Of a stretch of DNA of 64,000 bases, positions 28,144 to 35,873 are shown in pieces. The stretch covers positions 992,001-1,056,000 of the forward strand of contig NZ_OY782759.1 in NCBI RefSeq assembly GCF_963678195.1, read 5' to 3'. The stretch is from an uncultured Hyphomonas sp. GTDB lineage: Bacteria; Pseudomonadota; Alphaproteobacteria; Caulobacterales; Hyphomonadaceae. Within the stretch, counting starts at the first letter, position 1. Every line of letters begins with the position of its first letter. The notes beneath the pieces are model-generated. The model saw only the letters and a program-made list of their open reading frames with translations, was not told the DNA's origin and searched no databases. A program made the position numbers and the translations under genes.

Positions 28144-29304
28144 TCAGCCGTTGAACGCGCGGATCGCGTCGATGATGCGGTCCTGGTCTTCTTCCGAAAG
28201 ATAGGGGTGCATGGGCAGGGCGATGACGTAGCGGCTGGCCGCTTCGGTGACAGGCATCGATCCGGCGGGCGGGGCCCAGTCTGCGGCGAAGTCCTGCATG
28301 TGGATCGGCACCGGATAATAGACCGCTGTCGGGATGCCCTGCTGGGAGAGATGCGTCTGCAGGCCGTCACGGTTCTCGTGCTCGATGACATATTGCGCCC
28401 AGACGCTCTTGCCGCCCTCGATGACGTGCGGCACGCGGCGGACATGATCCTTCAGACCGTCCGTATACCGCGCGGCGACTTTCTGGCGCAGCTCGATCTC
28501 GTCGGCGAAGATTTTCAGCTTCTCCAGAAGCACCGCGGCCTGGATCGTGTCGAGGCGGGAATTCATGCCGACGCGCAGCGAGAGGTATTTCGGGTCGTGA
28601 TGGAAGTTGCGCTCGGCCGCGTCGGTCGGCGTCACCTTGCCATAGACACGCAGCGCTTCGACGAGTTCGGCAAGGCGGTCGTCATTGGTCACCACCGCGC
28701 CGCCGTCGCCATAACAGCCCAGCGGCTTGGCCGGGAAGAAGCTGGTTGTGGCGATGTCGGCCCAGTCGGTCGTCGCCTTGCCGTTCAGCGTGCAGCCAAA
28801 GCCCTGCGCATTGTCGGAGATCAGTTTCAGGCCTTCGCGGTCGCAGATCGCCTTGATGGCCGGATAGTCTGCCGGCTGGCCGAACAGGTCGACCGCGATG
28901 ACGACTTTCGGCGTCAGCTTGCCTTCGGCCTTCACGCGGGCGATGGCGGCCTCAAGGCTCGCCGGGTCCATATTGTAGGTGTCGGGCAGGATATCGACAA
29001 AGACCGGCGAGGCGCCCGTCCACGGCACGACCTGCGCCGTCGCCACGAAGGTAAAGGAGGGGCAGAAGACGGCGTCACCCGGGCCGGTTTCCCATGCCAT
29101 CAGCGGCAGGGCGATCGCGTCCGTGCCGTTGGCGCAGCTGACTGAATGTTTCGCGCCGCACCAGGCCGCGAGTTGCTTTTCGAGCTCCGTCACTTCCGGT
29201 CCGAGCACGTAGCGCCCGCTCTCTACAACGGAAAGTATGGCGGCGTTGACCTCGGTTTCGATGCGCTTGCGCTGGGCCTGAAGATCGATGAAGGGAAGGG
29301 ACAT
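28144..29304 (-). CDS. wbpE: DegT/DnrJ/EryC1 nucleotide-sugar aminotransferase, WbpE-like
   Basis: A 386-residue PLP-dependent aminotransferase acting on a 3-keto or 4-keto nucleotide sugar. The cofactor lysine is in SFFPAKPLGCYGDGGA, nearly identical to Pseudomonas WbpE, which makes the 3-amino group of UDP-GlcNAc(3NAc)A; PFIDLQAQRKRIE, YVLGPEV, GMNSRLDTIQAA and PTAVYYPVPIH match the same enzyme. The oxidoreductase and acetyltransferase partners (WbpA, WbpB, WbpD) are not in the window, so the exact sugar is an inference. The start at 29304 is chosen by alignment; the frame extends 25 codons further. It lies 81 bp downstream of a GT4 gene and opens the polysaccharide locus. Confidence 0.88.
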   Translation of the reverse strand: MSLPFIDLQAQRKRIETEVNAAILSVVESGRYVLGPEVTELEKQLAAWCGAKHSVSCANGTDAIALPLMAWETGPGDAVFCPSFTFVATAQVVPWTGASPVFVDILPDTYNMDPASLEAAIARVKAEGKLTPKVVIAVDLFGQPADYPAIKAICDREGLKLISDNAQGFGCTLNGKATTDWADIATTSFFPAKPLGCYGDGGAVVTNDDRLAELVEALRVYGKVTPTDAAERNFHHDPKYLSLRVGMNSRLDTIQAAVLLEKLKIFADEIELRQKVAARYTDGLKDHVRRVPHVIEGGKSVWAQYVIEHENRDGLQTHLSQQGIPTAVYYPVPIHMQDFAADWAPPAGSMPVTEAASRYVIALPMHPYLSEEDQDRIIDAIRAFNG

Positions 29305-29385
29305 GGGGGAGCGACTCCGCGCGTGACTATACCAATGTGGGCTGCACATAGGGGACCGGCCCGACTGCCCGCAAGTCACGGCTGG

Positions 29386-30621
29386 TTACAGCGTATTTCG
29401 GACCATTTCCCGGTTTCGGGCTGGATCATCATTCCGGCCGAACAGGGCATCCGTATAGCGATCCGATACCAGCGTCCGACGAATCGAGGCGTGGGCCGCT
29501 TCGGCCAGGTTGGAGACAGCGGAGGGGCTGTCATACAGGTCGCGCAGGGCCTTTGCGCCCGCGTCGATTTCCACCTCGGCCCACTGGGCGCCATCGAAGC
29601 CGTTATAAATGCCGCTTGGGTCTGCAACGGGGATCATACGGTACGGCAGTAGAATGGAATTCTGCGTGTTCATAAACTCAAGATTGCCTGACCAGCCGGT
29701 CGCTATCACCGCCTTGCCGCGGGCCATCGCCTCGGCGAGGTTGAGCCCAAACCCTTCTGCCCGATGAGGCGATATGAGGACATCACTGCGTGCCAGCAGC
29801 GAGTCATGTTCATCTTGCGGCAGTGTCTGATCGATCAGTTTGATGCGGACATCCTGTGCCACTGCCTGCATCACTTCGCGCTGATATTCGGGAAACAGGT
29901 CCAGGTTGCGGCACTTGATGACAAGCTCCGTCTTCTCATTGCCTGTAAAGGCGTGAGTGAACATGCGGATAGCGGACAGCAGGTTCTTGCGTGGCAGGGA
30001 TGAGCGACCGTCGGCGATACAGAGAGCACGCAAACGCACGCCGTCATTCGATTCCGCCAGAAGCGGCCGGGGGCTGTCCGTTGCAGCCGGCACATAATGC
30101 GGGACGATGTGGTGAGAGGTCTCCAGCTTCTGGTGCAGGGCGTCGCGCACATACTGGCTGGGATACCAGACTTCGGACAGCATCCGGGCCTGACGCGCCC
30201 AGCTTTTCGGGCCGACAGGCAATTCCCAGGCCCAGGCGCCAATAATCCGCCAGTCATGCCAGCGGCGCAATCCCAGCGCCATCAGCGCCCGTTCAGTTTC
30301 CGGCGCATTGGCAAACAGGATCAGCGTGCCGCTTCGCGAACGCGGCATGGCAGACAGCGGCACAATGCTCTCGGTGTCGGCCTGGTCGAACAGGGTGCTG
30401 AGATCGACGGCGATGGGGGACAGGCCCTCAAGACGCAGAGCCTCATAGCAGGAGCGCGCGGCGCGGCCGATACCATTCCCGGTCTGGAAGGTGCCTGCCA
30501 CAACCAGCGGGCTGTTTTCGCGGAAAGTGATGGCGCCTGAACCCGGTTTGGGCAGGATCATCCGCCGGATGGCGGCTTTACCTTGTTGTATAGGCGACTC
30601 AGTATGCAAAATCTGGCTCAT
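29386..30621 (-). CDS. GT4-family (GT-B fold) glycosyltransferase
   Basis: A 411-residue glycosyltransferase. The C-terminal Rossmann domain has the retaining GT4 donor-site motif SPHRAEGFGLNLAEAMARGK, where the EGFG-x5-E glutamates contact the nucleotide sugar; DVLISPH precedes it. The N-terminal half includes GTFQTGNGIGRAAR, a typical acceptor-side loop. Cytosolic. Either GTG at 30624 or ATG at 30621 could be used; both sit close behind GGGAG. It is divergent from rfbC across about 180 bp and leads into the WbpE-like gene. Donor and acceptor unknown. Confidence 0.85.
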   Translation of the reverse strand: MSQILHTESPIQQGKAAIRRMILPKPGSGAITFRENSPLVVAGTFQTGNGIGRAARSCYEALRLEGLSPIAVDLSTLFDQADTESIVPLSAMPRSRSGTLILFANAPETERALMALGLRRWHDWRIIGAWAWELPVGPKSWARQARMLSEVWYPSQYVRDALHQKLETSHHIVPHYVPAATDSPRPLLAESNDGVRLRALCIADGRSSLPRKNLLSAIRMFTHAFTGNEKTELVIKCRNLDLFPEYQREVMQAVAQDVRIKLIDQTLPQDEHDSLLARSDVLISPHRAEGFGLNLAEAMARGKAVIATGWSGNLEFMNTQNSILLPYRMIPVADPSGIYNGFDGAQWAEVEIDAGAKALRDLYDSPSAVSNLAEAAHASIRRTLVSDRYTDALFGRNDDPARNREMVRNTL

Positions 30622-30805
30622 CACTCCCGGACAAGATAGCCGAACAGGCTGCCGTCAACATGACGTCCCACAGGACGTGAAGCAAGCAGACTGCAGGATA
30701 TTTTAGGGCCTCGACTCCTAATGGTTTTGTAATGATCACCGCTGTCTGGACACTGGTGCACCAAACAGGCACACAGCGTTCCACAATGACCGCGGAGATC
30801 CATTC

Positions 30806-31363
30806 ATGTCACTCAAAGTTGAATCATTAGCCATTTCGGATGTCAAACTCGTGACACCGCCTCGATTTGGTGATGATCGCGGCTTCTTCAGTGAAACCTA
30901 CAATGCCCAGCGCTTCAAGGAAGCCGGTATCGACGCGGACTTTGTGCAGGACAATCACTCCTTGTCAGCCAAGAGGGGGACTGTCCGCGGCCTGCACTAC
31001 CAGGCGCCGCCTTTCGCCCAAGCCAAGCTGGTTCGGGTGCTGCGCGGCGCGATCATCGACGTCGCGGTGGATGTGCGCAAAGGTTCGCCGACCTACGGCA
31101 AATGGGTCAGCGCGGAGCTAAGCGCGCAGAACGGGGTACAGATTTACGTGCCGCGCGGCTTCCTGCACGGCTTTGCCACGCACGAGCCGGATACCGAGAT
31201 CGCCTACAAGGTCGACAATTATTATTCGAAGGAATGTGACGGCGCTGTTCTCTGGAATGATCCGACGCTGGCGATCGACTGGGGTATTCCGCCTGCGGAG
31301 GCCATGCTGTCCGACAAGGATGCAGCAGCGCCCGCCTTTGCAGATTTCGAGACGCCTTTCTGA
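30806..31363 (+). CDS. rfbC: dTDP-4-dehydrorhamnose 3,5-epimerase RfbC
   Basis: A 185-residue cupin-fold enzyme, third step of dTDP-L-rhamnose synthesis. Signatures: DDRGFFSETYN near 21-31, the catalytic-histidine segment VRGLHYQAPPFAQAKL near 62-77, and YVPRGFLHGFA near 114-124; the Tyr of AYKVDNYYS completes the site. GGAG lies 8 bp before the ATG. The other three rhamnose genes are together at 49542-52408, 18 kb away, so the pathway is complete but split by the glycosyltransferase block. Confidence 0.96.
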   Translation: MSLKVESLAISDVKLVTPPRFGDDRGFFSETYNAQRFKEAGIDADFVQDNHSLSAKRGTVRGLHYQAPPFAQAKLVRVLRGAIIDVAVDVRKGSPTYGKWVSAELSAQNGVQIYVPRGFLHGFATHEPDTEIAYKVDNYYSKECDGAVLWNDPTLAIDWGIPPAEAMLSDKDAAAPAFADFETPF

Positions 31364-31493
31364 CGCGCTGTTGCACAGGCGCGGTCCTGTCCACCGGGTC
31401 ATCTGAGGCGGGACGGGGGATCCGGGCAGGCGAATTCGGCGGACGCGCCGCCCGCGCAGGATCCTGGGTGTTCAATCACCCCGGAGCCCTGCC

Positions 31494-32825
31494 ATGGATA
31501 CCTCGCCGCGTCTCGCTTTGCCGTTCTTGCTGCCGAACCAGGCCCAGAAGCACGTCACCCACAACGAAGCGCTGCAGCGGCTGGATGCGCTTGTGCAGCT
31601 CACCGTGCAGGACCGGGATCTCACCGCGCCGCCTGCCGCGCCGGAAGAGGGCAGCTGCTGGATCGTGGCGGCCGGGGCCAGTGGTAACTGGGCGGGCCAT
31701 GAAGGCAAGATCGCTGCCTGGCAGGACGGCGCCTGGACGTTCGTCGCGCCGCAGACAGGCTGGCGGGCTTTTATTGCGGATGAGGGCCTGATCTGCGTCT
31801 GGTCCGGTTCGGTATGGTCTGAGATGCTGCAGAACCTGTCCCGCCTCGGCATCGGCACGGAGGCCGATGCGACGAACCCCTTCTCGGCAAAGCTGAATAA
31901 AGCGCTGTGGACTGCACAATACGATGCCGAGGGCGGCGACGGGAACCTGCGTTACACGCTGAACAAGGAAGCCCCCGGCAAGACCTTGTCCCTACTGATG
32001 CAATCAGGCTGGTCAGGCCGGGCAGAAATCGGTCTGACGGGCGACGACGACCTGCGTGTGAAGGTCAGTGAGGATGGTGCAGGCTGGACTGAGGCACTGG
32101 CGGTCAGCCGGACCGACGGACGCGTGCGGTTTCCGCAGGGCGTCACCCATGAGATAACAGGTCTGCCGATTGCTCAGTACCTGCCTGCGCCTGTGGAGGA
32201 GATCTGGCGGCTCGATTCTTCGCGGCCTGCCATACCGCGGACTTTCACGCTGGCCTCAGCAAGCGGGACAACCCTAACACTCGACGGTGCGGACGTGGAC
32301 CAGATCTATTCCAATGGCATGCGGGACAATGTGGCAGTGCGCGTGTGGAACATGAGCAAGTCACCCGCCGAAGCTGCGTGGGTGGATTGGAACCTGTCCT
32401 CGACCGAAATGCGTGTAACCGATGCGGCCCACATTGCCGGTTGGATGGCTGGCGACACGCTGCGCCTGGGCGACCCGAACCCGACCGGCGCCAATGTGCT
32501 GGAAATGGTGGCGCTGGATATCAGCGGTTATCTGCAGAACCAGCTCGGCGCCGTATTTCCGCAGAAAGGCGTGATGCTGGGCTTGTTCATCACCTCGTCG
32601 GATGGGGTGGCGGCACTTTCCTTCTCGGCGGACGGCTCAGGCGGATCGGCGTTTGGCGGCAACAGCCTGACGGACGGATCGCGCAATGCCATGACGTTGC
32701 CCATACCGACGACGGAGCCGTCTCCTATTTCGTCCAGCAATCTGGTTTTCGTTCGCGAACAACTTGAGACCGGAACCACGGATCTGACGATCACGTTCGC
32801 ACGGGTCCTGGGAGTTTATGTCTAG
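31494..32825 (+). CDS. DUF2793-domain protein (phage/GTA tail-associated type)
   Basis: A 443-residue protein whose first 110 residues are the DUF2793 domain: LALPFLLPNQAQKHVTHNEAL, LDALVQL, and a GSCWIV / AAWQDGAW / WRAFIADEG pattern. DUF2793 proteins are common in alphaproteobacterial prophages and gene-transfer-agent regions (family knowledge), where they probably belong to the tail or receptor-binding part. The remaining 330 residues are beta-rich with several Trp and Gly repeats, as in fibre or carbohydrate-binding tips. No other phage gene is near. It lies between rfbC and the methyltransferase fusion, inside the polysaccharide locus; a surface-glycan binding role is possible. Confidence 0.75.
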   Translation: MDTSPRLALPFLLPNQAQKHVTHNEALQRLDALVQLTVQDRDLTAPPAAPEEGSCWIVAAGASGNWAGHEGKIAAWQDGAWTFVAPQTGWRAFIADEGLICVWSGSVWSEMLQNLSRLGIGTEADATNPFSAKLNKALWTAQYDAEGGDGNLRYTLNKEAPGKTLSLLMQSGWSGRAEIGLTGDDDLRVKVSEDGAGWTEALAVSRTDGRVRFPQGVTHEITGLPIAQYLPAPVEEIWRLDSSRPAIPRTFTLASASGTTLTLDGADVDQIYSNGMRDNVAVRVWNMSKSPAEAAWVDWNLSSTEMRVTDAAHIAGWMAGDTLRLGDPNPTGANVLEMVALDISGYLQNQLGAVFPQKGVMLGLFITSSDGVAALSFSADGSGGSAFGGNSLTDGSRNAMTLPIPTTEPSPISSSNLVFVREQLETGTTDLTITFARVLGVYV

Positions 32826-32837
32826 GAGGGCGTTCTG

Positions 32838-34409
32838 TCAGCGTTCGAACGAAACGTAGCACATGGCTTCAGTGTCGGGGGAAGCAGCACGAACCTGGAT
32901 ATTTTTTGCGCCCATTTTTTCAAGCGTTTCGGTCAGCGGTTCGTGCCAGGCTATGATGGCGCTGTTCAGATGCGGCCGTGGGTCTTGTATGTAACCGGAA
33001 ATGAAACCGCCTTTCCTGGCGGCGTTCACGATGTTTCTCACCAGCCGGGCATAAGCATCATAAGTATGCTGATGGATAAGGACTTCAAAATTGAAGACGA
33101 CATCGGCCTCGTATTCGGTGACATCATCTAGGGCGGCGAAGTCTGTGTTTTTAAAGCTTTTCCCGGGGAACATGACGCGGTTTCGCTCGACCACCACGGA
33201 TGAAACATCAAGGCCGAGATAGGTCGCCTTCAGATCGATACCGGACAGAACTTCAAAGTCACCGCATCCCACGTCCAGGATACTCTCTGGTTTCATCTCA
33301 TCCAGAAAGCCTGAAATAAGCTCCCGCTTCAGACGCATATTGGTGCCGCGCGAGCCGACGCCGGAGCCTAGCGCGATGTTTGTCGTATACCGATTGTCCC
33401 AGAAGGACTGGTTGTCGAATTCAGGATCGTTTGCGGCTTCTTTTCGAATGTGTTGTTCAGAAATTTCCGGATTCAGGAAGGCGCCGAGGGCCTTGCGGGC
33501 GCTGGGCAATTCCCTGATTTCCCGGACCGCTTCCCGGATGCAGGCGTTCAGGTCCTGGATGGCGTCGGTCGCACCTGGCCTCAGCTTGAACTTTCGCAGG
33601 GTCTTGTTCTCGTTAAAGCGGTTGGGTGTGCGCGGCACATGCGCTGCTGGTATGTGAAGGGCATAGGGCGTTTCGATATTCAGGAGCGACGGCAGGATCG
33701 CGCCCGCCTGAAGTGGCAGGAAGTCGACATCCTCCCCAAGGTCTTCCATCGCAAGTGCAAATGAAGCCTTGTCGGCAAACAGGGCAGGGTTTGCCAACAG
33801 GTCTGCTTTCTCGTTCAGCCAGAGGGCCCATTTTTTCCAGGTCTCGGCCAGCTCCCGGCACCGGGCTGCAGGTACGGCGATCATCGCGCTGGAGATGTTG
33901 TTGATATGGGTTTCGCGTATCCCGCCGGGGCCGGGAAAGGGAGAGAAGCCAGGACGGTATGGCTTGTCCGGCATCGCTTCGGCAAGAAGGTGCCGGAATG
34001 TCTCCGCGGGTGGCCGGGCATTGTCGTTCGGCAGCGCCCGGATGCGGGATGATCCGAAGAGCGGGCTCGGGTCGCGAACGAAGAACAGGCTGGAGCTTGT
34101 TGAAATAACCCAATCGGCATCATGCGAATCCAGAAAGGGTACGATCGCGTTGCAGATAATCGAATCCGGTACCGGCCGTTCAGCCTGGCGCACTTCGATG
34201 TCCCTGGCTTCGAGCCAGTCGATCAGGTCCGCCGGGCCGTTGCCAACGACATAAACGATCAACCGGTATCTGTCCGCGGGAAGGTGCTGGCGGGCACAAA
34301 TGGTCCAGAGAACGACTTCCGTAAAGAACTGGGGTCCCTGATCGATCACGCAGCACACATCGAAACGCGGGGATGCCGGACCTTTGCTGCTGGCGGGCTG
34401 ATGGGACAT
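32838..34409 (-). CDS. Fusion of a GT-A-like domain and a class I SAM methyltransferase
   Basis: A 523-residue protein. Residues about 15-260 resemble the nucleotide-diphospho-sugar transferase-like domains seen elsewhere in this locus (FDVCCVIDQGPQFFTEVVLW at the start, then SSSLFFVRDPSPLF in the place of the metal-binding acids). Residues about 340-523 are a methyltransferase with the SAM-binding loop ILDVGCGDFEVL near 375 and LGLDVSSVVV behind it. The likely action is methylation of a sugar or glycan end, which in ABC-exported glycans often ends chain growth (family knowledge; the link here is inference). It is downstream of a DPD-type glycosyltransferase on the same strand (129-bp gap). 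Confidence 0.75.
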   Translation of the reverse strand: MSHQPASSKGPASPRFDVCCVIDQGPQFFTEVVLWTICARQHLPADRYRLIVYVVGNGPADLIDWLEARDIEVRQAERPVPDSIICNAIVPFLDSHDADWVISTSSSLFFVRDPSPLFGSSRIRALPNDNARPPAETFRHLLAEAMPDKPYRPGFSPFPGPGGIRETHINNISSAMIAVPAARCRELAETWKKWALWLNEKADLLANPALFADKASFALAMEDLGEDVDFLPLQAGAILPSLLNIETPYALHIPAAHVPRTPNRFNENKTLRKFKLRPGATDAIQDLNACIREAVREIRELPSARKALGAFLNPEISEQHIRKEAANDPEFDNQSFWDNRYTTNIALGSGVGSRGTNMRLKRELISGFLDEMKPESILDVGCGDFEVLSGIDLKATYLGLDVSSVVVERNRVMFPGKSFKNTDFAALDDVTEYEADVVFNFEVLIHQHTYDAYARLVRNIVNAARKGGFISGYIQDPRPHLNSAIIAWHEPLTETLEKMGAKNIQVRAASPDTEAMCYVSFER

Positions 34410-34538
34410 TTATACCTCGATGTCTTTCGGGTCAGATCCGGGTAGCCGCCTGGGGTTCACGATTGGGCTTTTGGGGATTGTAGCCAGCATCCGGGCCTTG
34501 AGAAGCATGCGTAGGGTCATTTGCGCAGATGCTGTCTG

Positions 34539-35798
34539 TCAGCCTTTGGCTTTGGACATGGCAAGGCGAAGGCGGGCGAAGTGACGGGCAATGGTTTGTG
34601 CCCGGATGGCGGATTCCGATAGGGCGGCGTCGAGGGCGTTTTCGCCGATCCCGTATTCCCGCGCCCCGTGTGCAACGAACCAGGCATGGAAGTCACGCCG
34701 GCCAGCGGCGGATGCGAGTGGAAAGGCCTGTCGCAGGTCTGGCCGAGCCTCGTGAATGGCGAGCATCAGGCGGGTAATGCAGGTGCCCGGTGTCTGGTCC
34801 ACCCGTTCGCTGGGTGCGTTCCAATAGGCATGGTTCGGGGCGGCGAAAGGGTTAGCGGGGTCGACCGGCGGGCCCTGGCGCATCGGATCGATAATCGGCT
34901 CGCCAGTTTTGAAATGGCCAAACCCGTAGGGGATGGCCGACCAGCGCGCATGATCATTTGCGGCCAGCCTGTCCAGATAGTCGCGCAACAGCTCTGCCGC
35001 GTCGCCGATGTTTGTCGCGTCTAAGCGCGACTGGTGCTTGGAAAAGATGCTGGTGTCGCCCGGTGACACGCCGCTGAAATGAAAAAAGACGAGTGGGCTG
35101 CCCGCGGCTGTCAGACCCGTATCCGTCTTGCGCACCGGGCGGTTGGCCAGGTTCCAGTAGGCGACATTGTAGCCGGGGTCGCGCAGCACTTTGAGGTGTT
35201 CGATGAAGCTCGGCGCGAAATCAACGAATCGCTGATCGACGAAGAGCCCGTTCTGCAGGTCCACCCGGCAGTGATGGCGCAGCTTGTCCTTCCACCAGGT
35301 GAGGAAGGCGCGTGCCTCCGGCGTGTTGGCAAAGGCAGCGAAGCCGAGGTTGAAGGTGCCGGACCGCATGAGGTCCAGCTCAAATGGCGCGTCGCCCTCC
35401 GGCAGGGGCTTGCAGATGTGGGGCGTCAGGACAGCAGATGCGCCGTCGGCCAGCGCAGTGTGAACCTGCTGCATCGGGCCGAACAGGCGAATATCCGGAT
35501 CCAGGTAAATGACCGCGTCATAGCCCGCCTGATCGAACATATAGTCGAAGCAGAAAGGCTTCACCGCCGTGTTGAACTCGATCACGGTATAGCGGAAGGC
35601 CATATCGCGCATTTCTTCGGCGCCGAGGTCTGAAACCGGTATGATTTCAACGCCTTCCGGCGTTTTCTCTGAGACCGGCTCGTCTGCCAGGAATATTTTG
35701 AAATCGAGATCCGGCTCTGCCTCCAGCACGCTGTCGCGAAGCGTCAGGGCGTAGGCCAGATAGTTGCGCGAGCAGATTGTGAAGCAGCCGGTTTTCAT
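34539..35798 (-). CDS. GT-A-type glycosyltransferase with DPD motif (paralogue A)
   Basis: A 419-residue protein. The N-terminal 300 residues are a GT-A glycosyltransferase: CFTICSRNYLAYALTL opens the first strand, NTAVKPF precedes YLDPDIRLF, whose Asp-Pro-Asp is the metal-binding motif, then LTPHIC, GTFNLGF, NGLFVDQRF and FFHFSG. The same order of motifs occurs in 44278-45333, so the two are paralogues. The C-terminal 110 residues are a helical extension absent from the other copy. Donor and acceptor are unknown. Its start is divergent from the 1133-residue fusion protein across 75 bp that contain an inverted repeat. Confidence 0.8.
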   Translation of the reverse strand: MKTGCFTICSRNYLAYALTLRDSVLEAEPDLDFKIFLADEPVSEKTPEGVEIIPVSDLGAEEMRDMAFRYTVIEFNTAVKPFCFDYMFDQAGYDAVIYLDPDIRLFGPMQQVHTALADGASAVLTPHICKPLPEGDAPFELDLMRSGTFNLGFAAFANTPEARAFLTWWKDKLRHHCRVDLQNGLFVDQRFVDFAPSFIEHLKVLRDPGYNVAYWNLANRPVRKTDTGLTAAGSPLVFFHFSGVSPGDTSIFSKHQSRLDATNIGDAAELLRDYLDRLAANDHARWSAIPYGFGHFKTGEPIIDPMRQGPPVDPANPFAAPNHAYWNAPSERVDQTPGTCITRLMLAIHEARPDLRQAFPLASAAGRRDFHAWFVAHGAREYGIGENALDAALSESAIRAQTIARHFARLRLAMSKAKG

Positions 35799-35827
35799 TG
35801 CGCGGGACTAGCATTCCTCTTGGCCGT

Positions 35828-35860
35828 ATTCAAACACAGACATGAGGTGTCTGGTTGAAT
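35828..35860. promoter_or_regulatory. Interrupted inverted repeat between divergent glycosyltransferase genes
   Basis: ATTCAA and CAGACA on the left are matched by TGTCTG and TTGAAT on the right around a TGAGG centre, with three unpaired bases on one arm and one on the other. It occupies most of the 75-bp gap between the starts at 35798 (minus) and 35874 (plus), so it is either an operator shared by both genes or a 5'-leader hairpin. Confidence 0.45.
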
Positions 35861-35873
35861 CCTGAGGGCGATA

